A stretch of DNA of 7,836 nt from Candidatus Mancarchaeum sp. (GTDB lineage: Archaea > Micrarchaeota > Micrarchaeia > Micrarchaeales > Micrarchaeaceae). A program made the translations under genes and the position numbers. Every line of letters begins with the position of its first letter. Positions within the stretch are counted from its first letter, which is position 1. Below are positions 1-6,368 of this stretch, one piece after another. A model generated the notes under the pieces. The model searched no databases, was not told the DNA's origin, and was given only the letters and a program-made list of their open reading frames with translations. The stretch spans positions 1-7,836 of the forward strand of contig DAHXOG010000027.1 of assembly GCA_027364995.1 (NCBI GenBank). Direction: 5' to 3'.

Positions 1-22
1 TATCTTCCAAGTATACCGCCTA

Positions 23-32
23 AACCTAGGTT
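23..32. repeat. 10-bp perfect palindrome inside a short direct repeat
   Basis: AACCTAGGTT at 23-32 equals its own reverse complement. The octamer CTAAACCT occurs at 20-27 and again at 33-40, so the palindrome and direct repeat overlap. It could be an operator-like protein site, or chance in a short AT-rich stretch. No flanking gene context inside the window supports either reading. Confidence 0.4.
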
Positions 33-81
33 CTAAACCTTATGCACAGAATATTAAAGCAATAACGCTAAGTGCCAATGC

Positions 82-127
82 ATAACTTGCATATTAAAAC
101 TTATTAGATATTCCGCATGTAAGTTAT
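82..127. repeat. imperfect inverted repeat (11-bp stem, 24-nt loop)
   Basis: Arms are 82-92 (ATAACTTGCAT) and 117-127 (ATGTAAGTTAT). They pair at all 11 positions if one G-U pair (89 with 120) is allowed. A competing partner for the left arm exists at 138-144 (GTTATGC pairs with 80-86). No T-run follows, so it is not an obvious terminator. It may be a weak RNA hairpin or a chance AT-rich match. Confidence 0.35.
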
Positions 128-254
128 AAATGTTAGTGTTATGCCTAATCAATCCCGAAACAGCAATAGAATTGATCCTTAATGGGGTCGACCATAATCC
201 CATAGCACAAGATTACTCTTAAAGCGTTAGGGAAGTTCGCTTTTATACCTATGC

Positions 255-268
255 CGATTTAAATAATT
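255..268 (+). promoter_or_regulatory. candidate TATA box of the glyS-OGG operon
   Basis: An AT-rich TTTAAATA element at about 258-265 would place the transcription start near 288, using the usual archaeal spacing of about 26 nt. This leaves a roughly 20-nt leader that still contains the ribosome-binding site. A second, weaker TTTTATA element lies at 241-247. The choice between them is inference from spacing alone. Confidence 0.45.
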
Positions 269-297
269 ATACAACAAAACTACAGAAAACAACACAT

Positions 298-301
298 GGT
301 G
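298..301 (+). promoter_or_regulatory. ribosome-binding site of glyS
   Basis: GGTG is complementary to the CACC of the archaeal 16S rRNA 3' end and lies 6 nt before the ATG at 308. An ATG at 296 opens a three-codon ORF (ATG GTG CCA TAA) whose stop touches the glyS start codon, which excludes a longer glyS N-terminus in this frame. Confidence 0.6.
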
Positions 302-307
302 CCATAA

Positions 308-1804
308 ATGGATAAAGCCTCAATAACAGATTTGGAGAATCTAGCCTCAAGGCGAGGCGTAATAATACCTGCCTTCAAAATCTACGGAGAGCTTGCAGGA
401 TTTTACGATTACGGCCCAATAGGCACGGCCATAAGGAACAGGCTAGAGCGCTATTGGCGCAGCAGCTTCATAGAAAGGCTCGGCAACATAGAAATAAGCA
501 CCACAATAGTGGCTCCCGAAAAGGTATTCGAGGCAAGCGGGCATCTGGCCAATTTCACCGATCCCATAACTACGTGCAAAACATGCAAAACCGCTTACAG
601 GTCCGACAAGCTTTTGGAAGAATTCTACGAGAAGTCAAAGAATCCCAAAATGGCGGAGGCAGCAAAGCATATGCAGATAAAGGAGCTTGACGAGGAGATA
701 GCGAAAAACGCCATAAAATGCCAGAAATGCGGAGGAGCCTTATCGAATTCAGAGCCATTCAACCTAATGCTAGGTACAACAATAGGCCCTTACGGCGGCG
801 TCAAAGGCTATATGAGGCCGGAGACTGCGCAGGGCATATTCATGGACTTCAAGCAGATATTCAGGGACGGAGGATATAAGCTGCCGCTCGCCATAGGGCA
901 GGTGGGCAAGGCGTTCAGGAACGAGATATCCCCGAGGCGCATGCTTATACGCATGAGGGAGTTTTCGCAGATGGAGCTTGAGTATTTCTTCGACACCGAG
1001 GCAAAGGCATTGGAAATAAACGGCGAGGAGATAAGCGATGAAATGTTCTCCGAAACGATAAACATACTTACTGCTGATATGCAGAATGATGCCTCAGAGA
1101 AAGAACACATAAGCATGAGCGTGTCCGAATGCATATCAAAGGGATATGTGCCAAATAAGCTCTTCGGCTTTTGCATAATCAGGGAACTGCATTTCATGCA
1201 GGAACTTGGCTTTGACAAGGAGCACATAAGGTTCAGGCAGGTGCTTAAAAACGAGCTGCCCCATTATTCAAAGGCGAATTTCGACATGGAGGTCAATTTC
1301 TTCGGCTCGTTCGAGGAGATATCAGGAACAGCCTATAGGACAAATTTCGACCTTGAGAACCACCAAACGCATTCGGGCCAAGACATGAGCATAATAAATA
1401 ACGACAAGAAGCTTGTCCCTCATGTTGTGGAGGTGAGTTTCGGCCTGGACAGGCTTTTCTGGGTGCTTCTGGGAGAAAGCCTTTTCATGGACGAAAAGAG
1501 GGGCTGGCATGTGCTAAAGCTGAACGAGCTTGCAGCGCCATATGACTATGCTATATTCCCTCTCCAGAAGGACGAAAGCCTTAGAAATAAGGGCATAGAG
1601 CTAAGGAACAAACTGCTCTCCGAGCACAAAACAGTACTATACTCGTATACTGGCAGCATAGGCAAGAGGTACGCGAAAGCCGATGAGACCGGCATAAGGT
1701 TTGCAATAACTATAGACTTTCAAACCCTTGAGGACGGCACAGTTACAATAAGGGATTCTTACGACGCAACCCAGAAGCGCATAAAGCTTGAGGATATAAA
1801 ATAA
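308..1804 (+). CDS. glyS: glycyl-tRNA synthetase (class II, alpha2 type)
   Basis: Cytoplasmic enzyme that charges tRNA-Gly with glycine using ATP. The 498-residue protein shows the GlyRS signature GFYDYGPIG (31-39), GHLANFTDP (78-86), two CxxC pairs (C90/C93 and C138/C141, probably a zinc knuckle) and motif 2 around FRNE (203-206) with its arginine-rich loop. Motif 3 is EVSFGLDR (375-382), retaining the Glu and Ser that bind glycine in this family. The C-terminal anticodon-binding domain carries GSIGKRYAKADE (449-460) and ITIDFQTLEDGTVTIR. It appears shorter than the roughly 570 residues I expect for archaeal homologues, mostly through smaller insertions. The ATG is preceded by GGTG at 6 nt. 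The next gene starts 10 bp after the stop, so the two are probably one transcript. Assignment is firm; bacterial alpha/beta GlyRS is excluded by these motifs. Confidence 0.96.
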   Translation: MDKASITDLENLASRRGVIIPAFKIYGELAGFYDYGPIGTAIRNRLERYWRSSFIERLGNIEISTTIVAPEKVFEASGHLANFTDPITTCKTCKTAYRSDKLLEEFYEKSKNPKMAEAAKHMQIKELDEEIAKNAIKCQKCGGALSNSEPFNLMLGTTIGPYGGVKGYMRPETAQGIFMDFKQIFRDGGYKLPLAIGQVGKAFRNEISPRRMLIRMREFSQMELEYFFDTEAKALEINGEEISDEMFSETINILTADMQNDASEKEHISMSVSECISKGYVPNKLFGFCIIRELHFMQELGFDKEHIRFRQVLKNELPHYSKANFDMEVNFFGSFEEISGTAYRTNFDLENHQTHSGQDMSIINNDKKLVPHVVEVSFGLDRLFWVLLGESLFMDEKRGWHVLKLNELAAPYDYAIFPLQKDESLRNKGIELRNKLLSEHKTVLYSYTGSIGKRYAKADETGIRFAITIDFQTLEDGTVTIRDSYDATQKRIKLEDIK

Positions 1805-1814
1805 AAGTGGTATC

Positions 1815-2717
1815 TTGGAAAAGGGTTTCGATAGCTCCTCAAATTGCATAACCATAAAAATAAAAGATTTCAGCATGCTCCATACTTTCGAGAGCGCGCA
1901 GCCGCTCACTTTTTACGCCGATTACAATAAGGATAAGAACACTATAAAATACGCCTCGGCATCGGGGAAGCTGGCAATGCTGGTAGACTTAAAAGAGGAC
2001 GGCAATACCGCCACAATGTCAGCTTATGGAAGCGATGGCGAAGCTCTTTACTCGGAACTAAAGACGCGCTTCAGGCTTAAGGACAACATGCAAAAAATCT
2101 ATAAAAGCATAGATAAGGACGAAAACATTTCCAAGGCGATAAGCCGCTATCGCGGAATGAGGCTCACAATAAACGATCCGTGGGAGACTACGCTGTGCTT
2201 CATAATATCACAATTCAACAATGTAAAAAGGATAAGGCTTATAGTAAAAAACATAGTGGATAGATTCGGCAGCGCGCTTGAATGCAGCGACGGGAGCGTA
2301 ATAAATACATTCCCGACAAGCAGGCAGATAATGCAAGCAACTGATGCGGAGCTAAGGCGTCTGGGAACCGGATTCAGGTCCAAATACATAACTAGTGCAG
2401 CAGAGTTCTGCACCAATAACATGGACCTATACAAGCTAAGCCCTAACAATTATGAAAAGCTCAAGTCAAGGCTCATGGAGATAGACGGCGTAGGGGAGAA
2501 GGTCGCCGACTGCATAGCATTAATGGGATACGGAAACCTTAACGCGTTTCCCACTGACGTCTGGATAAAAAGGACCATGGAGAAGCTGTATTTCGACGGG
2601 AAGAAGACAAGGCTTTTCGATATACACGAATTTGCAAAGGATTACTGGGGGAAATACGCAGGCTATGCGCAGCAGTACCTTTTCCACGATGCAAGGACGA
2701 GCAAGGCGAAACGATAG
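1815..2717 (+). CDS. ogg: OGG1-type 8-oxoguanine DNA glycosylase/AP lyase
   Basis: Base-excision repair enzyme predicted to remove 8-oxoguanine and nick the abasic site. The N-terminal OGG_N/AlkA-like beta domain (about residues 10-85) has DFSMLHTFESAQPLTF in place of the usual SGQxFRW strand. The helix-hairpin-helix GPD fold follows: RYRGMRLTINDPWE (111-124) and GVGEKVADC with catalytic Lys229 (225-233). Asp248 in FPTDVW completes the Lys/Asp pair, and YAGYAQQYLF (281-290) matches the OGG1 C-terminus. At 300 residues the length is normal. The start is TTG at 1815; the first in-frame ATG (residue 21) would cut the first conserved beta strand, so I prefer TTG, although its Shine-Dalgarno is weak. 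The gene lies 10 bp behind glyS and is presumably co-transcribed. It is not Nth/MutY: the ADC and AQQYLF features are OGG-like and no FeS cysteine cluster is present. Exact substrate is inferred. Confidence 0.88.
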   Translation: MEKGFDSSSNCITIKIKDFSMLHTFESAQPLTFYADYNKDKNTIKYASASGKLAMLVDLKEDGNTATMSAYGSDGEALYSELKTRFRLKDNMQKIYKSIDKDENISKAISRYRGMRLTINDPWETTLCFIISQFNNVKRIRLIVKNIVDRFGSALECSDGSVINTFPTSRQIMQATDAELRRLGTGFRSKYITSAAEFCTNNMDLYKLSPNNYEKLKSRLMEIDGVGEKVADCIALMGYGNLNAFPTDVWIKRTMEKLYFDGKKTRLFDIHEFAKDYWGKYAGYAQQYLFHDARTSKAKR

Positions 2718-2745
2718 CTACCCAAAATCCCGCAAGCGTATTAAA

Positions 2746-2763
2746 TATGTTTAAATATATAAA
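2746..2763 (+). promoter_or_regulatory. TATA box of the radical SAM gene
   Basis: A TTTAAATATATAAA stretch centred near 2757 is a strong archaeal TATA element. At 26 nt it predicts a start near 2782, giving a leader of about 14 nt to the TTG at 2796. The preceding stop codon is at 2715-2717, so this marks a transcription unit separate from glyS-ogg. Confidence 0.6.
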
Positions 2764-2785
2764 AACCGTTAATATAACACGTATT

Positions 2786-2789
2786 GGTG
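2786..2789 (+). promoter_or_regulatory. ribosome-binding site that sets the radical SAM start
   Basis: GGTG lies 6 nt before the TTG at 2796, the same sequence and spacing as at glyS (TGGTGC then an A/T-rich spacer). This favours TTG 2796 over the more upstream TTG at 2784 or GTG at 2787, which would overlap this site. Confidence 0.55.
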
Positions 2790-2795
2790 CATATA

Positions 2796-3857
2796 TTGAG
2801 CGTTAAAAAATTCACCGCACTGGCTGCCACAGCGCTTAAAAGCAATGTAACTGAGCTAAGCAGGCCATACAAGCTCAACTTCGCCATAACATATTGGTGC
2901 CAGTCGAGATGCATGACGTGCAACATATGGCAGCTCAAGCCAAAGGGCGAGCTAAGCCTGGACGAGATAAGGGCGTTCGCAAAGGAAAACAACTATTTCA
3001 AATGGCTGGAATTGACTGGAGGGGAGCCATTCCTAAGGAACGACATAGTTGAAATAGCCAAAGCATTTGCAGAAAACTCAAAGGACTTATACGTATTGAC
3101 AATGCCGACTAATTCCCTCTGCGGCAGGCAGATGGTGCTTGACAAGCTTGAAAAGATACTGGAGCTTGGAATACCAAAGGTATCTATAACCGTGAGCCTT
3201 GACGGATACAGGGAACTGCATGACAAGATACGCGGAATCCCGGGCAATTACGACAAGGCAATAAGCATGTTCAAGGACCTAATGGAATTGAGAAAAAGGC
3301 ACAAAAACCTCTATTTTGTTTTTGGGTATACAATGAGCACGTTCAACCAGGGCCAGCTGATAAAGACAATAGAAGAAGTGAAAAAGGATATACCTGAAAT
3401 TAGGTATAACGATTTTCACCTTAACCTTGGGCAAGTGTCTTCAAACTATTATGGCAACTCTGATATAGAGGTGAAGGGTGCGCCAGAGATAATATCTAAG
3501 GAGATAGCCGAATACATAAAGGGAAGGAGCTTTGAGCCAGGGGTAATACCTCAAATAGAAAGCGTATTCCTTAAGAAATTGTTGTACTATACAAAAACCG
3601 GCGAAATGCCGATGACGAGCAGGAGTTTAGAGGCTTCGCTTTTCATGGACAGCCACGGCTTTGTTTACCCATCAATAATGTGGGACAAGAAGATAGGCAA
3701 CATAAGGGAGCACGATTATAAGCTGTCGGATATATGGTCAAGCGACATGGCCAAGGAGACCAGGAAGGAGATAAAGCAGGGCAAGGAGCCCAAGCAGTGG
3801 ACAGCATGCGAAGCATACCAGTCCATAACCGGAAACCTGCTTAGCTTCATACGCTGA
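2796..3857 (+). CDS. radical SAM protein of unknown substrate
   Basis: An S-adenosylmethionine-dependent radical enzyme. The 4Fe-4S motif CX3CX2C is at C35, C39, C42 (YWCQSRCMTC), followed by the SAM-binding TGGEPF (74-79). A partial TIM barrel continues with SITVSLDGYRELHDKIRG, the usual beta-4 segment. The C-terminus has the layout seen in SPASM-like radical SAM proteins: a DxxGxVYP strand, an IGNI turn, an IW helix and a WTACEAYQS end. Most cysteines expected there are missing: VYPS instead of VYPC, and KQW instead of a Cys-Trp. Only five cysteines occur in the whole protein, so a full auxiliary cluster seems unlikely. Numbering assumes the TTG at 2796 (353 residues); starts at 2784 or 2787 would add three or four residues. 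Own promoter; converges on the ATPase gene with a 55-bp gap. No peptide substrate or partner gene lies next to it, so the reaction is unknown. Confidence 0.85.
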   Translation: MSVKKFTALAATALKSNVTELSRPYKLNFAITYWCQSRCMTCNIWQLKPKGELSLDEIRAFAKENNYFKWLELTGGEPFLRNDIVEIAKAFAENSKDLYVLTMPTNSLCGRQMVLDKLEKILELGIPKVSITVSLDGYRELHDKIRGIPGNYDKAISMFKDLMELRKRHKNLYFVFGYTMSTFNQGQLIKTIEEVKKDIPEIRYNDFHLNLGQVSSNYYGNSDIEVKGAPEIISKEIAEYIKGRSFEPGVIPQIESVFLKKLLYYTKTGEMPMTSRSLEASLFMDSHGFVYPSIMWDKKIGNIREHDYKLSDIWSSDMAKETRKEIKQGKEPKQWTACEAYQSITGNLLSFIR

Positions 3858-3912
3858 TTCTAACGGATTATGAAAACCATGCATATACCCTGCGTAAAGG
3901 ATAATGCTGCAA
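3858..3912. other. convergent intergenic gap
   Basis: Fifty-five bases separate the two converging stop codons. There is no good hairpin. On the minus strand a T4 run (3874-3877) about 36 nt past the ATPase stop is the only terminator-like feature; on the + strand no run of four or more T is present. Confidence 0.4.
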
Positions 3913-6318
3913 TCATTCCATTCCGAATCTCTTGAATATTGCCACCTTAACGAAATCGTTTATGAACAGCGCGGCTATTCCCAATCCTATTATTACAAGC
4001 AGTTCGTAGCCAGTAAGCTTAGGCACTAATATTCCAAAGTACGAAAGCACAAGTCCAACGCCTATTCCAAAGCTTATGGCAAGCGCAAGAGTCTTGCTGG
4101 GCCTGGATCTCCAGAAGAAGCTTTTGGCCCTCATGTTCAAAACGCTGAACTCATTAGTTATATTGAACATTACGAATGTCGCTGTCTGGAAAGTAGGTAT
4201 GGCCAGATTGAATAAGCCTCCCCTGAATATCGGCACGAGCAGCAGCGTTTCAAGGACAAGGAATATTCCTATTATCGCCGAGGATGCCATTAGGTGGCGC
4301 ACGTTCCACACGTCTGGTTTTTTGGAATATTCGGCATTGTCCGTAGATATGGTTATGTTTATTATGTCGTTGGTAAATATCAGTATTATCAGCATGAATG
4401 GTACAATGGTTATGAACCTGAATGCGAGATACATTATGGCTATAAATCCTATTATCTGGAATGTCTTGAGTATCTTAACCGTAGAATAAGTTATCATCCT
4501 TTGGAATATCCTCCTGCTCTCCTTTACCGCGTCGACGAATACCTCAATGCCGTTTTTTGTGAGCACTAATGCTGCAGAGCTTTTTGCCACGTCAGTGGCA
4601 CTGGCAACTGCTATCCCTACCTCCGCCTGCTTCAATGCGGGCGCATCGTTTACCCCGTCGCCGGTCATTCCTACTATATAGCCGTCCTTCTGCAATGCCT
4701 TTACGATTATGTATTTATCCTCTGGATAAACATCTGCGAAGCCATCCGCTTTGACTATGAGCTTTTCCAGGGCCTTTTCATTGTTGCGCTCCTTTGTTAT
4801 ATCATATATGCCATTTCCCATGCCTACCTCTCCTGCGATCTGCGTTGCGACTTTGATATTGTCTCCGGTTAGCATCTTTGTCCTTACTCCAAGCTCATGC
4901 AGTTCATCGACTAATTCCTTGGCATCGCTTCTTGGAGGGTCGTATAAGGCGATAAGTCCGCACAGCCGCCATTTTTTGTTATCCTCGCTCCTTGCAACGG
5001 CTATAGTCCTAAACCCTTTAAGAGCAAATTGGTCCACGGTCTTAGACACAAGCTTCTTGTCAAGCCTGCCGTCGATTTTTAGCCCCATTATAGTATGCAC
5101 TGCCCCCTTGGTTATGTAGTAACGCTTCTTTCCCGAGGATACAATGGCGGAGGTTCTTTTTGTTGAAGGATCAAACGGATAAAACTTCTCCTGCTTGTTG
5201 CTTTTTATCCCCTTTATATTTGCATATTCTATCACTGCGTTGTCTATCGGGTCGTTGTCCTCTTCCCTAGATGCTTCTACTGCATATTCCGCTATCTCGT
5301 CTTCAGAGCTTCCAAACTCCTTTATTGCCCTAACAGTGATCTCGTTTTTCGTTATCGTGCCGGTTTTATCCATGCACAGTACCTTCATGTTCGAGGTATC
5401 CTCTATTGCCTCGAGCTTTGTTACAAGCACGCCCTTTTTGGCAAGCTTCTCGGTGCCTAAAGCCATAGATACGGTAAAGGCTGCGGAAAGCGCCACAGGC
5501 ACGGAAGCTATGAGCAGCACAAGCAAGAAGTTTATTATTATGAGTAGCTTCTGATGCAATACGAATAATCCGAAGACAAGCATTATTGCAAGTATTATCC
5601 CGTCTCCCAAAAGAAGATATTTCACTATTCCCATTACTGCTTTCTGAAGATGCGATTTCACTTTGGCATTCTGCACCAGCTTGGCAGTTTTGCCGTATAC
5701 GGTATTATAGCCTGTGCCTATTACTATGCATAACGCCTCTCCTCGCTTGGCCGTTGCGCCTTGGCGCGCCAAATCTCCAATTCCCTTTTCTTGAGGCAAT
5801 GATTCCCCAGTTATTATGGATTCATCCACTTGCAGTTGTTCCGATTCTATGATCTTGCAGTCCGCAGGTATTATGTCGCCGAGCTTGATTTTTATAACGT
5901 CTCCAGGCACAAGCTCCCTCGCCTTGATGACCTCCCATTTTCCATCCCTTACGACCCTTGCCGAGCTCGAAAGCCTTTCCTTTAATGCGTCTACGGATTC
6001 ATCAGCCCTATATTCCTCTACAAAGCCTATTATTGCATTAAAGACCAAAAGCGCAGTTATTATGTAAACGTCCTTTATGTCGCTTAGCAAATACGATAAT
6101 ACTATCACTATTATAAGTATGAGCTGCACGGGGCCGGCGAACTTCTTCAGAAAGATAAGGGCATAATTCGGCTTTTTCTCGGTTATCTCGTTATACCCAT
6201 ACAAATCAATCCTCTTTGCGGCTTCCTTAGACGACAATCCTTTTGGGCTTGAGCCGAGCGCAGAATAGGTGCTTTTCATATCAAGCTTCTCTATTTTCTC
6301 GGACTGTATCTCACTCAT
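3913..6318 (-). CDS. P-type proton-translocating ATPase (P3A, plasma-membrane type)
   Basis: Membrane pump predicted to export protons at the expense of ATP, as expected for pH homeostasis in acid habitats. The 801 residues hold a cation-ATPase N-terminal domain (to about 45) and M1-M2 (52-100). The actuator domain has TGES (170-173). M3-M4 are at 234-285 and phosphorylated Asp317 lies in DKTGT. Lys404 of KGA binds nucleotide, and MLTGDN (482-487) and TGDGVND (552-558) are hinge/Mg motifs. M5-M10 follow (about 612-795). Family-specific residues include Asn94 in M2 and Asp651 in M6, equivalent to plant AHA2 Asn106 and Asp684. Heavy-metal and SERCA-type calcium-site residues are absent. No plant-like C-terminal regulatory tail is present. 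The start is ATG 6318, with GGAG 5 nt upstream; the longer TTG start at 6342 lacks this. It lies 50 bp behind the transferase gene, possibly one transcript. Odd residues are in the findings. Confidence 0.92.
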   Translation of the reverse strand: MSEIQSEKIEKLDMKSTYSALGSSPKGLSSKEAAKRIDLYGYNEITEKKPNYALIFLKKFAGPVQLILIIVIVLSYLLSDIKDVYIITALLVFNAIIGFVEEYRADESVDALKERLSSSARVVRDGKWEVIKARELVPGDVIKIKLGDIIPADCKIIESEQLQVDESIITGESLPQEKGIGDLARQGATAKRGEALCIVIGTGYNTVYGKTAKLVQNAKVKSHLQKAVMGIVKYLLLGDGIILAIMLVFGLFVLHQKLLIIINFLLVLLIASVPVALSAAFTVSMALGTEKLAKKGVLVTKLEAIEDTSNMKVLCMDKTGTITKNEITVRAIKEFGSSEDEIAEYAVEASREEDNDPIDNAVIEYANIKGIKSNKQEKFYPFDPSTKRTSAIVSSGKKRYYITKGAVHTIMGLKIDGRLDKKLVSKTVDQFALKGFRTIAVARSEDNKKWRLCGLIALYDPPRSDAKELVDELHELGVRTKMLTGDNIKVATQIAGEVGMGNGIYDITKERNNEKALEKLIVKADGFADVYPEDKYIIVKALQKDGYIVGMTGDGVNDAPALKQAEVGIAVASATDVAKSSAALVLTKNGIEVFVDAVKESRRIFQRMITYSTVKILKTFQIIGFIAIMYLAFRFITIVPFMLIILIFTNDIINITISTDNAEYSKKPDVWNVRHLMASSAIIGIFLVLETLLLVPIFRGGLFNLAIPTFQTATFVMFNITNEFSVLNMRAKSFFWRSRPSKTLALAISFGIGVGLVLSYFGILVPKLTGYELLVIIGLGIAALFINDFVKVAIFKRFGME

Positions 6319-6323
6319 CACAT

Positions 6324-6327
6324 CTCC
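6324..6327 (-). promoter_or_regulatory. ribosome-binding site that sets the ATPase start
   Basis: GGAG on the minus strand lies 5 nt before ATG 6318 and is complementary to the CUCC of the 16S 3' end. It argues that the eight residues encoded from TTG 6342 are not translated. A GTG directly before the ATG (6321) is a less likely alternative. Confidence 0.55.
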
Positions 6328-6368
6328 ATATCGCTTTTGCAATTTAACTATTAATAATTAATCCGCGT

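Larger units (their letters stand above)
1..307. other. non-coding leader region upstream of glyS
   Basis: No convincing gene is visible here. Two + strand frames are open from the left edge: one to a TAA at 34-36 and one to a TAA at 83-85. Either could be the tail of an upstream gene, but neither is long enough to judge. The region holds a perfect 10-bp palindrome at 23-32, flanked by a direct repeat of CTAAACCT (20-27 and 33-40). It also holds an imperfect 11-bp inverted repeat (82-92 with 117-127) and the likely glyS promoter near 255-268. A 49-codon minus-strand ORF (203-54) has no visible support. Confidence 0.6.

Noticed and set aside
27..42. T-arm-like TTCTAAA loop flanked by AGG/CCT, suggesting a tRNA end
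   Set aside because: Only three stem pairs form and there is no acceptor or anticodon arm around it.
1..85. + strand frames open from the left edge, to stops at 34-36 (11 codons) and 83-85 (27 codons)
   Set aside because: Both are too short to tell a gene tail from chance, and they compete with each other.
54..203. 49-codon minus-strand ORF starting at ATG 203
   Set aside because: No Shine-Dalgarno or recognisable family; the composition is unlike the real genes and it crosses the inverted repeat.
4076..6067. Several open frames of 60-137 codons on the + strand across the ATPase gene
   Set aside because: They are antisense shadows of a well-conserved P-type ATPase, with no family resemblance or start signals of their own.
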